Shown: positions 1 to 6,898 of the stretch, in pieces | Numbering within the stretch: position 1 is the first letter of the stretch | Layout: the number at the start of each line of letters is the position of its first letter | Assembly: GCA_036555425.1 (NCBI GenBank) | Contig: DATBLL010000085.1 | Location: 1 to 15,817, forward strand | Source of the DNA: SBBV01 sp036555425 | GTDB lineage: Bacteria > Pseudomonadota > Alphaproteobacteria > Bin65 | Length of the DNA stretch: 15,817 nt | Reading direction: 5' to 3' | The notes under the pieces: generated by a model | Database searches by the model: none | What the model was told of the DNA's origin: nothing | What the model saw: only the letters and a program-made list of their open reading frames with translations | Made by a program: the position numbers and the translations under genes

Positions 1-517
1 TGCCGGTCATCACGATCGAATCGGCCTTGAGCATGGTGAGGTAGCCCATCAAGCCGGTGCCGAAGAAGGCGGACGGCTTTTCCTTGCGGATGACCAAGTC
101 CTTCGGGCCGGGCGCGATTTCGTCCATAATGTCGTTGCCGTCACGGTTGGGCCGCTCGGCGACCTTCAGGTGCTCGCTGGTGCGCCGGTTCTTGAACGCC
201 CACGAGCCCTTGTCCCAGCCGTCGATGCGCCCGTCCGTTCCGGTCGTGTAGATGACCGGGATGCCCTTGTCGCGGCACGAATCGATCAGCCGGCGGATCA
301 CGGGAAGCGCCTCCCACGCGTCCTCGCCGCAGCTCGTGTGCCAGCGCTTGATCGATTCGAGGATCGGCTCGGGCCGGTCGCCGCAGAAATTGTAGTTCAC
401 GTCGATGATCAGCAGCGCCGGGCGCTGGCCGAAGCCCTGCGGCTGCGCATAGCCCGCCGCGGCGAACACCGCCTTGTCGCGCGCGGTCAGGAACTTGTCC
501 CAGATGCGGTCGGTCAT
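1..517 (-). CDS. Isochorismatase-family cysteine hydrolase (N-carbamoylsarcosine amidase-like), 3' end cut by window edge
   Basis: The reverse strand from the ATG at 517 reads without a stop to the window edge (172 codons). It begins MTDRIWDKFLTARDKAVF and contains PALLIIDVNYNFCGDRP at about residues 33-49, with the Asp that opens the isochorismatase/nicotinamidase catalytic triad, and RKEKPSAFFGT at about 145-155, with the second-position Lys. The nucleophilic Cys normally follows a few residues after the final strand (DSIVMTG here), so it lies just outside the window. Family members hydrolyse amides such as N-carbamoylsarcosine, maleamate or nicotinamide in the cytoplasm; the TTGTDGRIDGWDKGSWAFKN region resembles the N-carbamoylsarcosine amidase branch, but the substrate cannot be fixed from here. 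No well-spaced ribosome site is seen; GGAGG lies about 18 nt upstream and belongs to the adjacent repeat. Family is confident; substrate is unknown. Confidence 0.9.
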   Translation of the reverse strand, partial: MTDRIWDKFLTARDKAVFAAAGYAQPQGFGQRPALLIIDVNYNFCGDRPEPILESIKRWHTSCGEDAWEALPVIRRLIDSCRDKGIPVIYTTGTDGRIDGWDKGSWAFKNRRTSEHLKVAERPNRDGNDIMDEIAPGPKDLVIRKEKPSAFFGTGLMGYLTMLKADSIVMTG

Positions 518-535
518 GTCGTGCTCTCTATCTTT

Positions 536-705
536 CCTCCCCCGCGCGTAGCGGGGGAGGTGGACCGCGCGCTCTTTGCGCGCGGGCCGGAGGGGGCCGC
601 GACGGCGAAACGAGCCGTCGCCACGGACGCAAGCACCTGTTTGGACACGGTGCCAGCCCGTCCGCACCCCCACCCTAGCCCTCCCCCGCTATTCGCGCGG
701 AAGGG
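536..705. repeat. Cluster of C/G-rich palindromic intergenic repeats (R1)
   Basis: This gap of about 240 bp between two divergent genes is largely repeat. A 10-bp-arm hairpin (arms 536-545 and 551-560, loop GCGTA) is followed by a second hairpin (arms 565-571 and 579-585), then a GGAGGGGG tag, a third stem around 600-619, and an opposite-facing CACCCCCACCCTAGCCCTCC tag at 664-683. The arrangement of hairpin, G-rich tag, spacer and inverted C-rich tag recurs in four other gaps of this window. It sits between divergent genes, so it is not acting as a terminator. I see no gene in the gap. Confidence 0.7.
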
Positions 706-754
706 AATCGTTGCATGCGTGTCAAACGCGCCACGCTCTTCTACACTGCCGCCC

Positions 755-1726
755 ATGCCGTCATTCGCTTCCTACGTCATGGTGGATTGGAGCGCTGCGA
801 GCGTGCCGCGGCTCGGGCGCGACAGCATCTGGATCGCGGTCGCCGAACGGCGCGCGGAGCGGCGCCGCGGCAAAGGGGCCGCACGAACAGCGCTCGTCAA
901 TCTGCGGACGCGCGCCGAGGCCGCGGCGTGGCTCGAGGCGCGCTTGGCGGCGCTGGCCAAGACGGGGCGCGTGCTCGCCGGCTTCGATTTTCCGTTCGGC
1001 TACCCCGCCGGCACGGCGGCGCGGCTCGGCCTGAACGGCACCGCCTGGCGCTCGCTCTGGACCGAGCTGGCCGCGGCGATCGCCGACGATGCCGCCAACG
1101 CCAACAACCGCTTCGATCTCGCCGAGGACTGGAATCGCCGGATCGGCGGCGAGGCGTTTCCGTTCTGGGGCAATGTGCGCGAGGAGCAGCGCGCGCACCT
1201 GCTGCGGCGCGGCTGCCGCGCGCACGGGCCGGGCGACCTGCCGCGCCGGCGCCTGGCCGATGCGCGGGTGCCGGGCGCGCATCCGGTCTGGCAGCTCGCC
1301 GGCAACGGCTCGGTCGGCAGCCAGGCCCTGCTCGGGATTCCGCGCGTCTGGCAGCTCCGACACGCGCCGGCGCTCGAGACGATCGCGGCGATCTGGCCGT
1401 TCGAGACCGGGCTCGCTGACGATGGCGGCAAGCGCGTGATCCTCGCCGAATCCTATCCCTCGCTGGTGAAGGCGAAGCGGCTCGCGCATCTGCCCAAGGA
1501 TGCGGGGCAGGTGGCGGCGATGGTCGAGGCCTTCGCCGCGGCCGATGCGGCGGGCACGCTGCCGGGCTGGTTCGCGGGCGATCCGGAATTGAGCGCCGCC
1601 GAGCGCGCCGCCGTCGAAGCGGAGGAGGCGTGGATCCTCGGCTTGAACGGCCGGGCGAAGCGCGTGCTGCGCCCGCGCCGTAGGCTGCGGCCGCGCCGGA
1701 GAACGCGCAGGCGGCGCCGTGGCTGA
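755..1726 (+). CDS. Uncharacterised RNase H-fold-like protein (DUF429-like) upstream of cobB
   Basis: A 323-residue protein that I do not recognise with a defined function. It opens with a beta-strand and acidic residue (YVMVDWSAAS, Asp11), has GFDFPFGYPAG at about 76-86 (Asp78) and AESYPSL near Glu232. Acidic residues spaced on strands in this way resemble the RNase H-like/DUF429 fold, but this is inference from pattern only. The C-terminus from about residue 300 is a run of Arg with few other residues, probably disordered and basic. The ATG at 755 was chosen because the conserved-looking N-terminus starts there; the frame stays open further upstream but only through repeat DNA. There is no Shine-Dalgarno, and TACACT at 742-747 could be a -10 box 8 nt before the ATG, which would give a near-leaderless mRNA. 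The last 8 bp overlap the cobB start, so the two are probably co-transcribed and translationally coupled. Confidence 0.8.
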   Translation: MPSFASYVMVDWSAASVPRLGRDSIWIAVAERRAERRRGKGAARTALVNLRTRAEAAAWLEARLAALAKTGRVLAGFDFPFGYPAGTAARLGLNGTAWRSLWTELAAAIADDAANANNRFDLAEDWNRRIGGEAFPFWGNVREEQRAHLLRRGCRAHGPGDLPRRRLADARVPGAHPVWQLAGNGSVGSQALLGIPRVWQLRHAPALETIAAIWPFETGLADDGGKRVILAESYPSLVKAKRLAHLPKDAGQVAAMVEAFAAADAAGTLPGWFAGDPELSAAERAAVEAEEAWILGLNGRAKRVLRPRRRLRPRRRTRRRRRG

Positions 1727-3041
1727 CGGACCGCGCGGCCTGATCATCGCGGCACCGGCGACCGCGCAGGGCAAGACGACGCTGATGCTCGGCCTGCTCG
1801 CGGCGCTCACGGCGCGCGGGCTCCAGGTCGGCGCGCTCAAGATCGGGCCCGATTTCATCGATCCCGGCTTCCATCGCGCGGCCGGCGCCGCGGCGTCGTT
1901 CAATCTCGACCATTGGGCGATGCGTCCGGCGACGCGGGCTTCGCTCGTTGCCGCCGCCGCCGCCGCGACCGCGGACGCCGATCTCGTGCTGGGCGAAGGC
2001 ATGATGGGGCTTTTCGACGGCGCGCCCGGCGGCGGCGGCAGCACGGCCGACATCGCCGCCGAAACCGGCTGGCCGGCGATCCTCGCGATCGATGCGGCGC
2101 GCCAGGCGCAATCGATCGCGGCGCTGGCGCAAGGCTTCGCGCGCTTTCGCCTCGACGTGCGCGTGGCCGGCGTCGTCCTGACCAAGGTCGGGGGACCCGC
2201 GCACCGCGCTCTACTAGTAGACGCGCTTGCCGCCGCGAAGCTCCGTGTCTTCGGCTTGGTCGGCTACGATCCGGGGCTGGCGCTGCCCGAGCGCCATCTC
2301 GGCCTCGTGCAGGCGCGCGAGCACAAGCTCGATCCGCTCGCGGCACGCGCCGCCGCAGCCGTCGCTTCCGGCGTCGATCTCGATGCGCTGCTCGCGGCTG
2401 CGGCGCCGGCGCGGGTCGGCGCAACGCACGCTTCAATCGCGACGGTGCCGCCGCCCGGCCGCCGCATCGCCATCGCCGACGACGCGGCTTTCGCTTTCAC
2501 CTACGCGCATATTTGCGCGGGCTGGCGCGCGGCCGGGGCCGAGATCCTCCGCTTCTCGCCGCTCGCCGACGAAGCGCCGCCCGCCGATTGCGATGCGGTG
2601 TTTCTTCCCGGCGGCTATCCCGAGCTGCATGCCGGCCGCCTCGCCGCCAACCGCAAGTTCCGCGACGGCATGTTCGCCGCCGCCGTGCGCGGCGCTGCCA
2701 TCTACGGCGAGTGCGGCGGCTACATGGCGCTGGGCGAGGAACTCGTCGACGCCAAGGGGATCAAGCACGCGATGCTCGGCCTGCTGCCGGTCACAACCTC
2801 TTTCGCCAAGCCCGCGCTCCACATCGGCTATCGCCGCCTGGAACTGGCGGCGAAAACGCCGCTCGGGCCGGCCGGCGCGCGCTTCCGCGGCCACGAATTC
2901 CATTTCTCCAACGTCGTGACTGAAGCGGACACGGACCGCCTGTTCGCGGTCGCCGACGCCGACGGCAGCGCGCTCGGCCCCGCGGGCTTGCGCCGCGGCA
3001 ACGTGTTCGGGTCATACCTCCACTTGATCGACGCGGCGTAA
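1719..3041 (+). CDS. cobB: Cobyrinic/hydrogenobyrinic acid a,c-diamide synthase (glutamine-hydrolysing)
   Basis: A 440-residue two-domain amidotransferase of B12 synthesis. It uses ATP and glutamine to amidate the a and c side chains of (hydrogeno)byrinic acid in the cytoplasm. The N-terminal dethiobiotin-synthetase-like ATPase domain has the P-loop APATAQGKTT (residues 12-21), KIGPDFIDPGFH (41-52) and GEGMMGLFDG (about 92-101). The C-terminal class I glutaminase-like domain has the nucleophile in YGECGGYM (Cys332) and the catalytic His in SYLHL (His435). Length is normal for the family. The start is GTG at 1719, inside the end of the preceding gene (8 bp overlap). No cobalamin riboswitch is visible ahead of the operon. 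A strong palindrome begins 3 bp after the stop. Whether the substrate is cobyrinate or hydrogenobyrinate depends on the aerobic or anaerobic pathway, which is not visible here. Confidence 0.95.
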   Translation: MADGPRGLIIAAPATAQGKTTLMLGLLAALTARGLQVGALKIGPDFIDPGFHRAAGAAASFNLDHWAMRPATRASLVAAAAAATADADLVLGEGMMGLFDGAPGGGGSTADIAAETGWPAILAIDAARQAQSIAALAQGFARFRLDVRVAGVVLTKVGGPAHRALLVDALAAAKLRVFGLVGYDPGLALPERHLGLVQAREHKLDPLAARAAAAVASGVDLDALLAAAAPARVGATHASIATVPPPGRRIAIADDAAFAFTYAHICAGWRAAGAEILRFSPLADEAPPADCDAVFLPGGYPELHAGRLAANRKFRDGMFAAAVRGAAIYGECGGYMALGEELVDAKGIKHAMLGLLPVTTSFAKPALHIGYRRLELAAKTPLGPAGARFRGHEFHFSNVVTEADTDRLFAVADADGSALGPAGLRRGNVFGSYLHLIDAA

Positions 3042-3043
3042 TT

Positions 3044-3237
3044 CCCCCTCGCCCTGGGGCGAGGGGGCACGGGGTGAGGGGGCGACGGATGTTTCCAGGA
3101 AGCGACGTTCACGCAAACGGCTTGCTGGCGCGCACGCGGGATTTCAGCGCTGTCGACTGTGCTTGTGTGGCGAGCACTCCGGAGGCGCACGTCGCCCCCT
3201 CATCCCCAACCCCTTCCCCCCCAAAGGGGGAAGGGGC
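3044..3237. repeat. Inverted pair of palindromic repeats (R2) between convergent genes
   Basis: The left unit is a hairpin with 10-bp arms (3044-3053 and 3058-3067, loop CTGG) followed by a GGGGTGAGGGGG tag. The right unit is the inverted tag CCCCCTCATCCCC followed by a hairpin of about 11-bp arms at roughly 3211-3236. The inward-facing ends form a perfect 13-bp inverted repeat, TGAGGGGGCGACG at 3075-3087 and its complement at 3190-3202. The core between them is about 100 bp with no gene. The left hairpin directly follows the cobB stop. The right end supplies the TAA stop of the convergent DUF350 gene. The hairpins may help end transcription from both sides, although neither has a T-tract. 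Confidence 0.8.
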
Positions 3238-3645
3238 TTACTCGATCTGGCACGCCGCGTTGAGGATGCCGATCGCGAGCGAGACCAGGCCGGCCATGGC
3301 GCCGGCCGAGCTGTTGCCGCTCCCGATTTTCTGCGGCAGGCCGGGCACGAGCAGGCGCGCGATGAAGAACGCCACGATCTGCACCACCAGCGCCACCACG
3401 CCCCAGAACACGACCTGCAGGACCGTCGCGTGGTGGGTGATGACGATGGCGAGCGGCAGCACGAAGCCGAGCACGGCACCGCCGAGGCTCAAGGCCGCCG
3501 CGTTGTTGCCGTCGCGGATGAGCTTCAGCTCGTCGTGCGGCGTGACCCAGAGATAGATGACGAAGTAGGCGACGAGCAGCGCGAAAGCCAGGGCGAGGTA
3601 TTGCAGGAAATCCGGGACGCCCTTGAGGATCGTCTCCCATTCCAT
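3238..3645 (-). CDS. DUF350 family small inner-membrane protein (YjfL/UPF0719-like)
   Basis: A 135-residue protein with about four hydrophobic segments (roughly residues 12-32, 51-70, 74-98 and 112-131). It carries the DUF350 signature NNAAALSLGGAVLGFVLPLA after the first segment. DUF350 proteins are small integral inner-membrane proteins without an established biochemical function; many contain two copies of this two-helix unit, as here. The start is ATG at 3645, preceded only by a weak GGGGGCAAG stretch. The TAA stop lies in the edge of a palindromic repeat (TAAGCCCCTTC on this strand), so the natural C-terminus may have been trimmed or replaced when the repeat arrived. It stands alone, convergent with cobB and divergent from the GH3-like gene. 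Family assignment is good; role is unknown. Confidence 0.88.
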   Translation of the reverse strand: MEWETILKGVPDFLQYLALAFALLVAYFVIYLWVTPHDELKLIRDGNNAAALSLGGAVLGFVLPLAIVITHHATVLQVVFWGVVALVVQIVAFFIARLLVPGLPQKIGSGNSSAGAMAGLVSLAIGILNAACQIE

Positions 3646-3774
3646 TTGACTTGCCCCCTTCGTGCGTTCGCCCTAAGCCCGCGGCGCGGCGGCGCACGCT
3701 ACAATCGAACCGACGCGCTGCCAAGACAGGACCTGCGGATGCGCTCTAAGCTTATGCACGCAGATGCGCGTTCC

Positions 3775-3847
3775 TGGGACCGCGCGCCTCCAGGCGCGCC
3801 TCTTGCTTGCTTCGCAGGAAGGGCGCGGCTGGAGCCGCGCGGTCCCA
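3775..3847. repeat. Second repeat family: 25-bp imperfect inverted repeat abutting the GH3-like start codon
   Basis: Arms at 3775-3799 and 3823-3847 match at 23 of 25 positions in inverted orientation, around a 23-nt loop. Each arm is also a perfect small palindrome of its own (8-bp stems in GCGCGCCTCCAGGCGCGC and GCGCGGCTGGAGCCGCGC), and the two inter-arm mismatches compensate each other inside each arm. The element ends 3 bp before the ATG of the next gene. The rest of the 205-bp gap (3646-3850) holds no gene; CTACAAT at about 3698-3704 could be a plus-strand -10 box, but I see no matching -35. Confidence 0.75.
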
Positions 3848-3850
3848 GAG

Positions 3851-5410
3851 ATGCTTGATCTCACGCCGCTCTTGAAGCTCTACGCGCGCCGGCGCGCGCG
3901 ACGGCTCGCGGGGCTGGACTCCGCGGCGGCGCAGCGGGCGCAATTGGCGAAGCTGTTGACGGAGGCGGGCGCCACGCGCTTCGGCCGCGATCACGAATTC
4001 GGCGCGATCCGCGCCCCCGCGGATTTCAAGCGCGCGGTGCCGCTGCGCAATTATGACGACTTCTGGCGCGACTACTGGCGCGCCGATTTCCCGGTCCTCG
4101 ACGACGTCTCCTGGCCCGGGCGCATTCCGTTTTTCGCGGTGACGTCGGGCACGACCGGCGACGCGACCAAGTACATTCCGGTCAGCCATGCGATGGTGCG
4201 CTCGAACAAGCGCGCGGCGCTCGACCTCCTCGTGCACCACATCGCCAACCGGCCCGCGACGCGCCTCTTCGGCGGGCCCAATTTCATCCTCGGCGGCAGC
4301 ACCGATCTCACCGCCCGCGCGCCCGGCGTTTATTCGGGCGATCTCTCGGGCATCGCGATCAAAACGATGCCGTGGTGGGCGCGACCGCGCAGCTTCCCGC
4401 CGCTCGACCTGGCGCTCATCGCCGATTGGGAGAAGAAGGTCGACGCCTTGGCGAAAGCCGCGCTCGACCTCGATGTCCGCTCGGTCGGCGGCACGCCCTC
4501 GTGGCTGCTCATCCTGTTCGACCGCATGGCGGCGCTGCGCGGCGCCAAGCGCCTTCCGCTCCGCGAATTCTGGCCCAATCTTGAATTGGTCGTGCATGGC
4601 GGCGTGCATTTCGGCCCCTACAAGAGCCAGTTCGATGCGCTCTTGGCGGGCTCGCATGCCGAGACGCGCGAGAGTTACGCCGCGAGCGAAGGCTTCGTCG
4701 CGATCCAGGATCGCGGCCCGGGCGAAGGCATGCGGCTCAATCTCGACAACGGTCTCTTCTACGAGTTCGTGCCGGTCGAGGAGCTTGGTTCGGGGAATCC
4801 CACGCGCCACTGGATCGGCGACGCCGAACTAGACGTCAACTACGCGATCGCGGTCACGAGCTGCGCCGGGCTCTGGGCCTATCTCGTCGGCGACACGGTG
4901 CGCCTCGTCTCGCGCGATCCGCCGCGCCTGCTCGTCACCGGCCGCACCGCCTACAGCCTCTCCGCCTTCGGCGAGCACCTGATCGGCGAGGAGATCGAGG
5001 AGGCCGTGAGCCGCGCCGCGGCCGGCATCGGCGCCGCGGTGGCGGATTTTTCCGTCGGCGCCGTCTTTCCCGAAAGCGCGGGCGAGTTGGGCGGCCATTT
5101 GTATATCGTCGAATTCGCCGGCGGAACGCCGGCCGCGTCCGCGCTCGCCAAATTCGCGGACGCCATCGACAAGTATTTGCTCGAAAAGAACGACGACTAC
5201 GCTGGCCACCGCTCCGGCGGCTTCGGCATGAAGCCGCCCGCGATTCTCGTAATGAAGCCGGGCGGCTTCGCGGCGTGGATGAAAGCGCGCGGCCGCTACG
5301 GCGGCCAGAACAAGGTGCCGCGCATCATCAACGACCAGGCGCTGTTCGTCGGCCTCCGCGAGCACGCGCGCCTTTTCCCCTCTCCCGCTTGGGAGAGGGG
5401 TCAGGGGTGA
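3851..5410 (+). CDS. GH3-family acyl-adenylating enzyme (GH3 auxin-responsive-protein family)
   Basis: A 519-residue member of the GH3 branch of the ANL adenylating enzymes, which activate a carboxylic acid as acyl-AMP and transfer it to an amine, usually an amino acid. The ATP/AMP motifs are TSGTTGDATKYIPVS (residues 98-112), YAASE (276-280) and YLVGD (344-348), matching the family's three motifs in order. The N-terminus MLDLTPLLKLYARRRARRL looks like other bacterial GH3 proteins, so the ATG at 3851 was chosen although the frame extends to 3764 through repeat DNA. No ribosome site precedes it, and a hairpin repeat ends 3 bp upstream. The last residues (LFPSPAWERGQG) and the stop are encoded by another repeat, so the true C-terminus has been replaced or extended. 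Plant members conjugate jasmonate or auxin; the bacterial substrate is unknown. Confidence 0.9.
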   Translation: MLDLTPLLKLYARRRARRLAGLDSAAAQRAQLAKLLTEAGATRFGRDHEFGAIRAPADFKRAVPLRNYDDFWRDYWRADFPVLDDVSWPGRIPFFAVTSGTTGDATKYIPVSHAMVRSNKRAALDLLVHHIANRPATRLFGGPNFILGGSTDLTARAPGVYSGDLSGIAIKTMPWWARPRSFPPLDLALIADWEKKVDALAKAALDLDVRSVGGTPSWLLILFDRMAALRGAKRLPLREFWPNLELVVHGGVHFGPYKSQFDALLAGSHAETRESYAASEGFVAIQDRGPGEGMRLNLDNGLFYEFVPVEELGSGNPTRHWIGDAELDVNYAIAVTSCAGLWAYLVGDTVRLVSRDPPRLLVTGRTAYSLSAFGEHLIGEEIEEAVSRAAAGIGAAVADFSVGAVFPESAGELGGHLYIVEFAGGTPAASALAKFADAIDKYLLEKNDDYAGHRSGGFGMKPPAILVMKPGGFAAWMKARGRYGGQNKVPRIINDQALFVGLREHARLFPSPAWERGQG

Positions 5411-5587
5411 GGGGCTGACGGGTGCTTGCAGCGAGCTTTCTCGCACAAACGAGCCGTTGATGCGTTGGCTCGGTGCCGACAGCGCGTGAAGAGTGCCGGC
5501 GGAAGCAGATCTGGGGAAACACCCGTCAGCCCCTCATCCCCAAGCCCTTCTCCGTGCGACGCCAAGCGTCGCCTGGGAGAAGGGGCT
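5377..5587. repeat. Inverted pair of palindromic repeats (R3), overlapping the 3' end of the GH3-like gene
   Basis: The left hairpin has perfect 10-bp arms (5377-5386 and 5391-5400, loop GCTT), then a CAGGGGTGAGGGG tag. The right hairpin has arms 5545-5553 and 5576-5584, enclosing a second stem GCGACGC/GCGTCGC (5556-5562 and 5566-5572). The inward ends form a perfect 17-bp inverted repeat, TGAGGGGCTGACGGGTG at 5408-5424 and its complement at 5520-5536. The core is about 95 bp and holds no gene. The outer right border AAGGGGCTTA is the same as in the repeat pair after cobB. Apart from its overlap with the GH3-like gene, this fills the gap up to the next gene's ribosome site. Confidence 0.8.
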
Positions 5588-5640
5588 TAACCCGATATTA
5601 GCCACACCCGGCGCAGAACGCGGCAGGAGGCGCTACGCTC

Positions 5641-6858
5641 GTGGCCGTCATGCGCGCGACGTGGAACGAGGAGTGGCTGAACGGGTCCCGGCTCCGGGCT
5701 TACCCGCGCATCGTGCTGGCGCTCTACGTGGCCCTCGCGGCCGCCTGGTTCTATCTCAGCAAGGATCTGCTCGATCCGTCGGGCAAGCCCCTCGGTTACG
5801 ATTTCATCGCGTTCTGGACCGCGTCCGATCTGGCGCTGCACGGCCGCGCCATCGACGCCTACGACGTCGACAAGATCTTCGCCGCGGCGCAAGGCGTGGC
5901 GCCGGGCATCAAATACCTCTTCGCCTGGCACTATCCGCCGGTGTTCCACCTGGCGGTGCTGCCGCTGGCGCTGCTGCCTTATCTCTGGTCCTACGCGCTC
6001 TGGGCGGCGGCAACGCTGGCGCTCTATCTCGCGGTGCTGCGCCGGATCGTACCGGGCCCGCACACGGTCTGGCTGCTGCTGGCGTTCCCGGCCGCGTTCC
6101 TCAATCTCATGCACGGCCAGAACGGCTTCATCACCGTGGCCCTGCTGGCCGGCGCTTGCCTCACTCTCGAGCGGCGCCCGGCGCTGGCCGGGGTCTTCAT
6201 CGGGCTCCTCTGCTTCAAGCCGCAGCTGGGATTGCTGCTGCCGCTGGTGCTGATCGCCGGGCGGCATTGGATCGCGTTTCTCTCCGCCGCGCTGGCGACG
6301 GCCGCGCTCTGCGTGGTGGCGACACTCGTCTTCGGCGTCGAGAACTGGATCGCGTTCTGGAACAATCTCCCGATCCAGCAGCACAATCTCGAAGCCGGCC
6401 TCCTCTATCTCTTCAAGATGCCGACGATGTTCGCGGCGGCGCGGCTCTTGGGCGGCGGCGTCACGCTCGCCTACGCGCTGCAGGCGGCGGTGGGCCTTGC
6501 CGTCGCCGCGCTCACGCTCGTCGTCTGGTATCGCCGGCGGGGAACGCTCGCGCTGCGCGCCGCACTGCTCGCGGTGGCGCTGGTGCTGATCTCGCCCTAC
6601 GCCTACGACTACGACATGGTCGTGCTCGCGCTGCCGATCGCGCTCGTCGTTGCCGACGGCCTCGAGCGCGGCTGGATGCCGGGAATGCGCACGATGCTCG
6701 TGGCCGTCTGGATCGCGCCGCTGCTGCTGCCCGCTTTGGCCGAGCACGCCAAGCTGCAACTCATGCCGCTGCTGCTGATCGCGTTCTTCGCGATGATCTA
6801 TCGGCGGATCGGCGTTGGGACTGCACGGATGATTGATCATCTTCAGGAATTGAGATAA
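5641..6858 (+). CDS. GT87-like (DUF2029) polytopic membrane glycosyltransferase
   Basis: A 405-residue polytopic membrane protein with roughly ten hydrophobic segments from residue 22 to the end. It shows the pattern of the GT87/DUF2029 family: YDFIAFWTAS after the first membrane segment, HYPPVFHL, HGQNGF and FKPQLG on successive loops. Family members are thought to use polyprenyl-phosphate sugars (polyprenol-phosphate mannose in mycobacteria) to glycosylate envelope lipids from the periplasmic side. The start is GTG at 5641, chosen because AGGAGG at 5625-5630 is spaced 10 nt from it; the ATG at 5650 would be 19 nt away. It follows a repeat pair, so it probably has its own promoter. The acceptor cannot be inferred. 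Confidence 0.88.
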   Translation: MAVMRATWNEEWLNGSRLRAYPRIVLALYVALAAAWFYLSKDLLDPSGKPLGYDFIAFWTASDLALHGRAIDAYDVDKIFAAAQGVAPGIKYLFAWHYPPVFHLAVLPLALLPYLWSYALWAAATLALYLAVLRRIVPGPHTVWLLLAFPAAFLNLMHGQNGFITVALLAGACLTLERRPALAGVFIGLLCFKPQLGLLLPLVLIAGRHWIAFLSAALATAALCVVATLVFGVENWIAFWNNLPIQQHNLEAGLLYLFKMPTMFAAARLLGGGVTLAYALQAAVGLAVAALTLVVWYRRRGTLALRAALLAVALVLISPYAYDYDMVVLALPIALVVADGLERGWMPGMRTMLVAVWIAPLLLPALAEHAKLQLMPLLLIAFFAMIYRRIGVGTARMIDHLQELR

Positions 6859-6898
6859 ATGATAAACAGGGGATGATTGCTATCGAACGGAGGGGAGT

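Noticed and set aside
742..747. Firm promoter call at TACACT before the gene at 755
   Set aside because: The -10-like box is placed for a leaderless start, but no -35 is found at 16-18 bp, so it is mentioned only within the gene entry.
530..754. Cobalamin riboswitch ahead of the cobB operon
   Set aside because: I looked for a B12-box-like element and found only hairpin repeats; nothing resembles the conserved core.
761..2185. Long minus-strand open frame (over 470 codons) opposite the cobB operon
   Set aside because: Its translation is dominated by Arg, Ala and Pro with no family motif, while the opposite strand encodes clear CobB motifs. It is a GC-driven shadow.
3044..3237. CRISPR array or Rho-independent terminators in the palindromic blocks
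   Set aside because: Units are inverted pairs, not regularly spaced direct repeats, so not CRISPR. The hairpins lack a following T-tract on either strand, so I do not call them intrinsic terminators.
3752..4810. Minus-strand open frame opposite the GH3-like gene
   Set aside because: No recognisable domain, charged low-complexity composition, and it ends in repeat DNA; the plus strand carries all GH3 motifs.
5587..6840. Minus-strand open frame of over 410 codons opposite the GT87-like gene
   Set aside because: The product would be a Glu/Arg/Gln/His-rich low-complexity string, as expected antisense to a hydrophobic protein. The plus frame has membrane segments, family motifs and a ribosome site.
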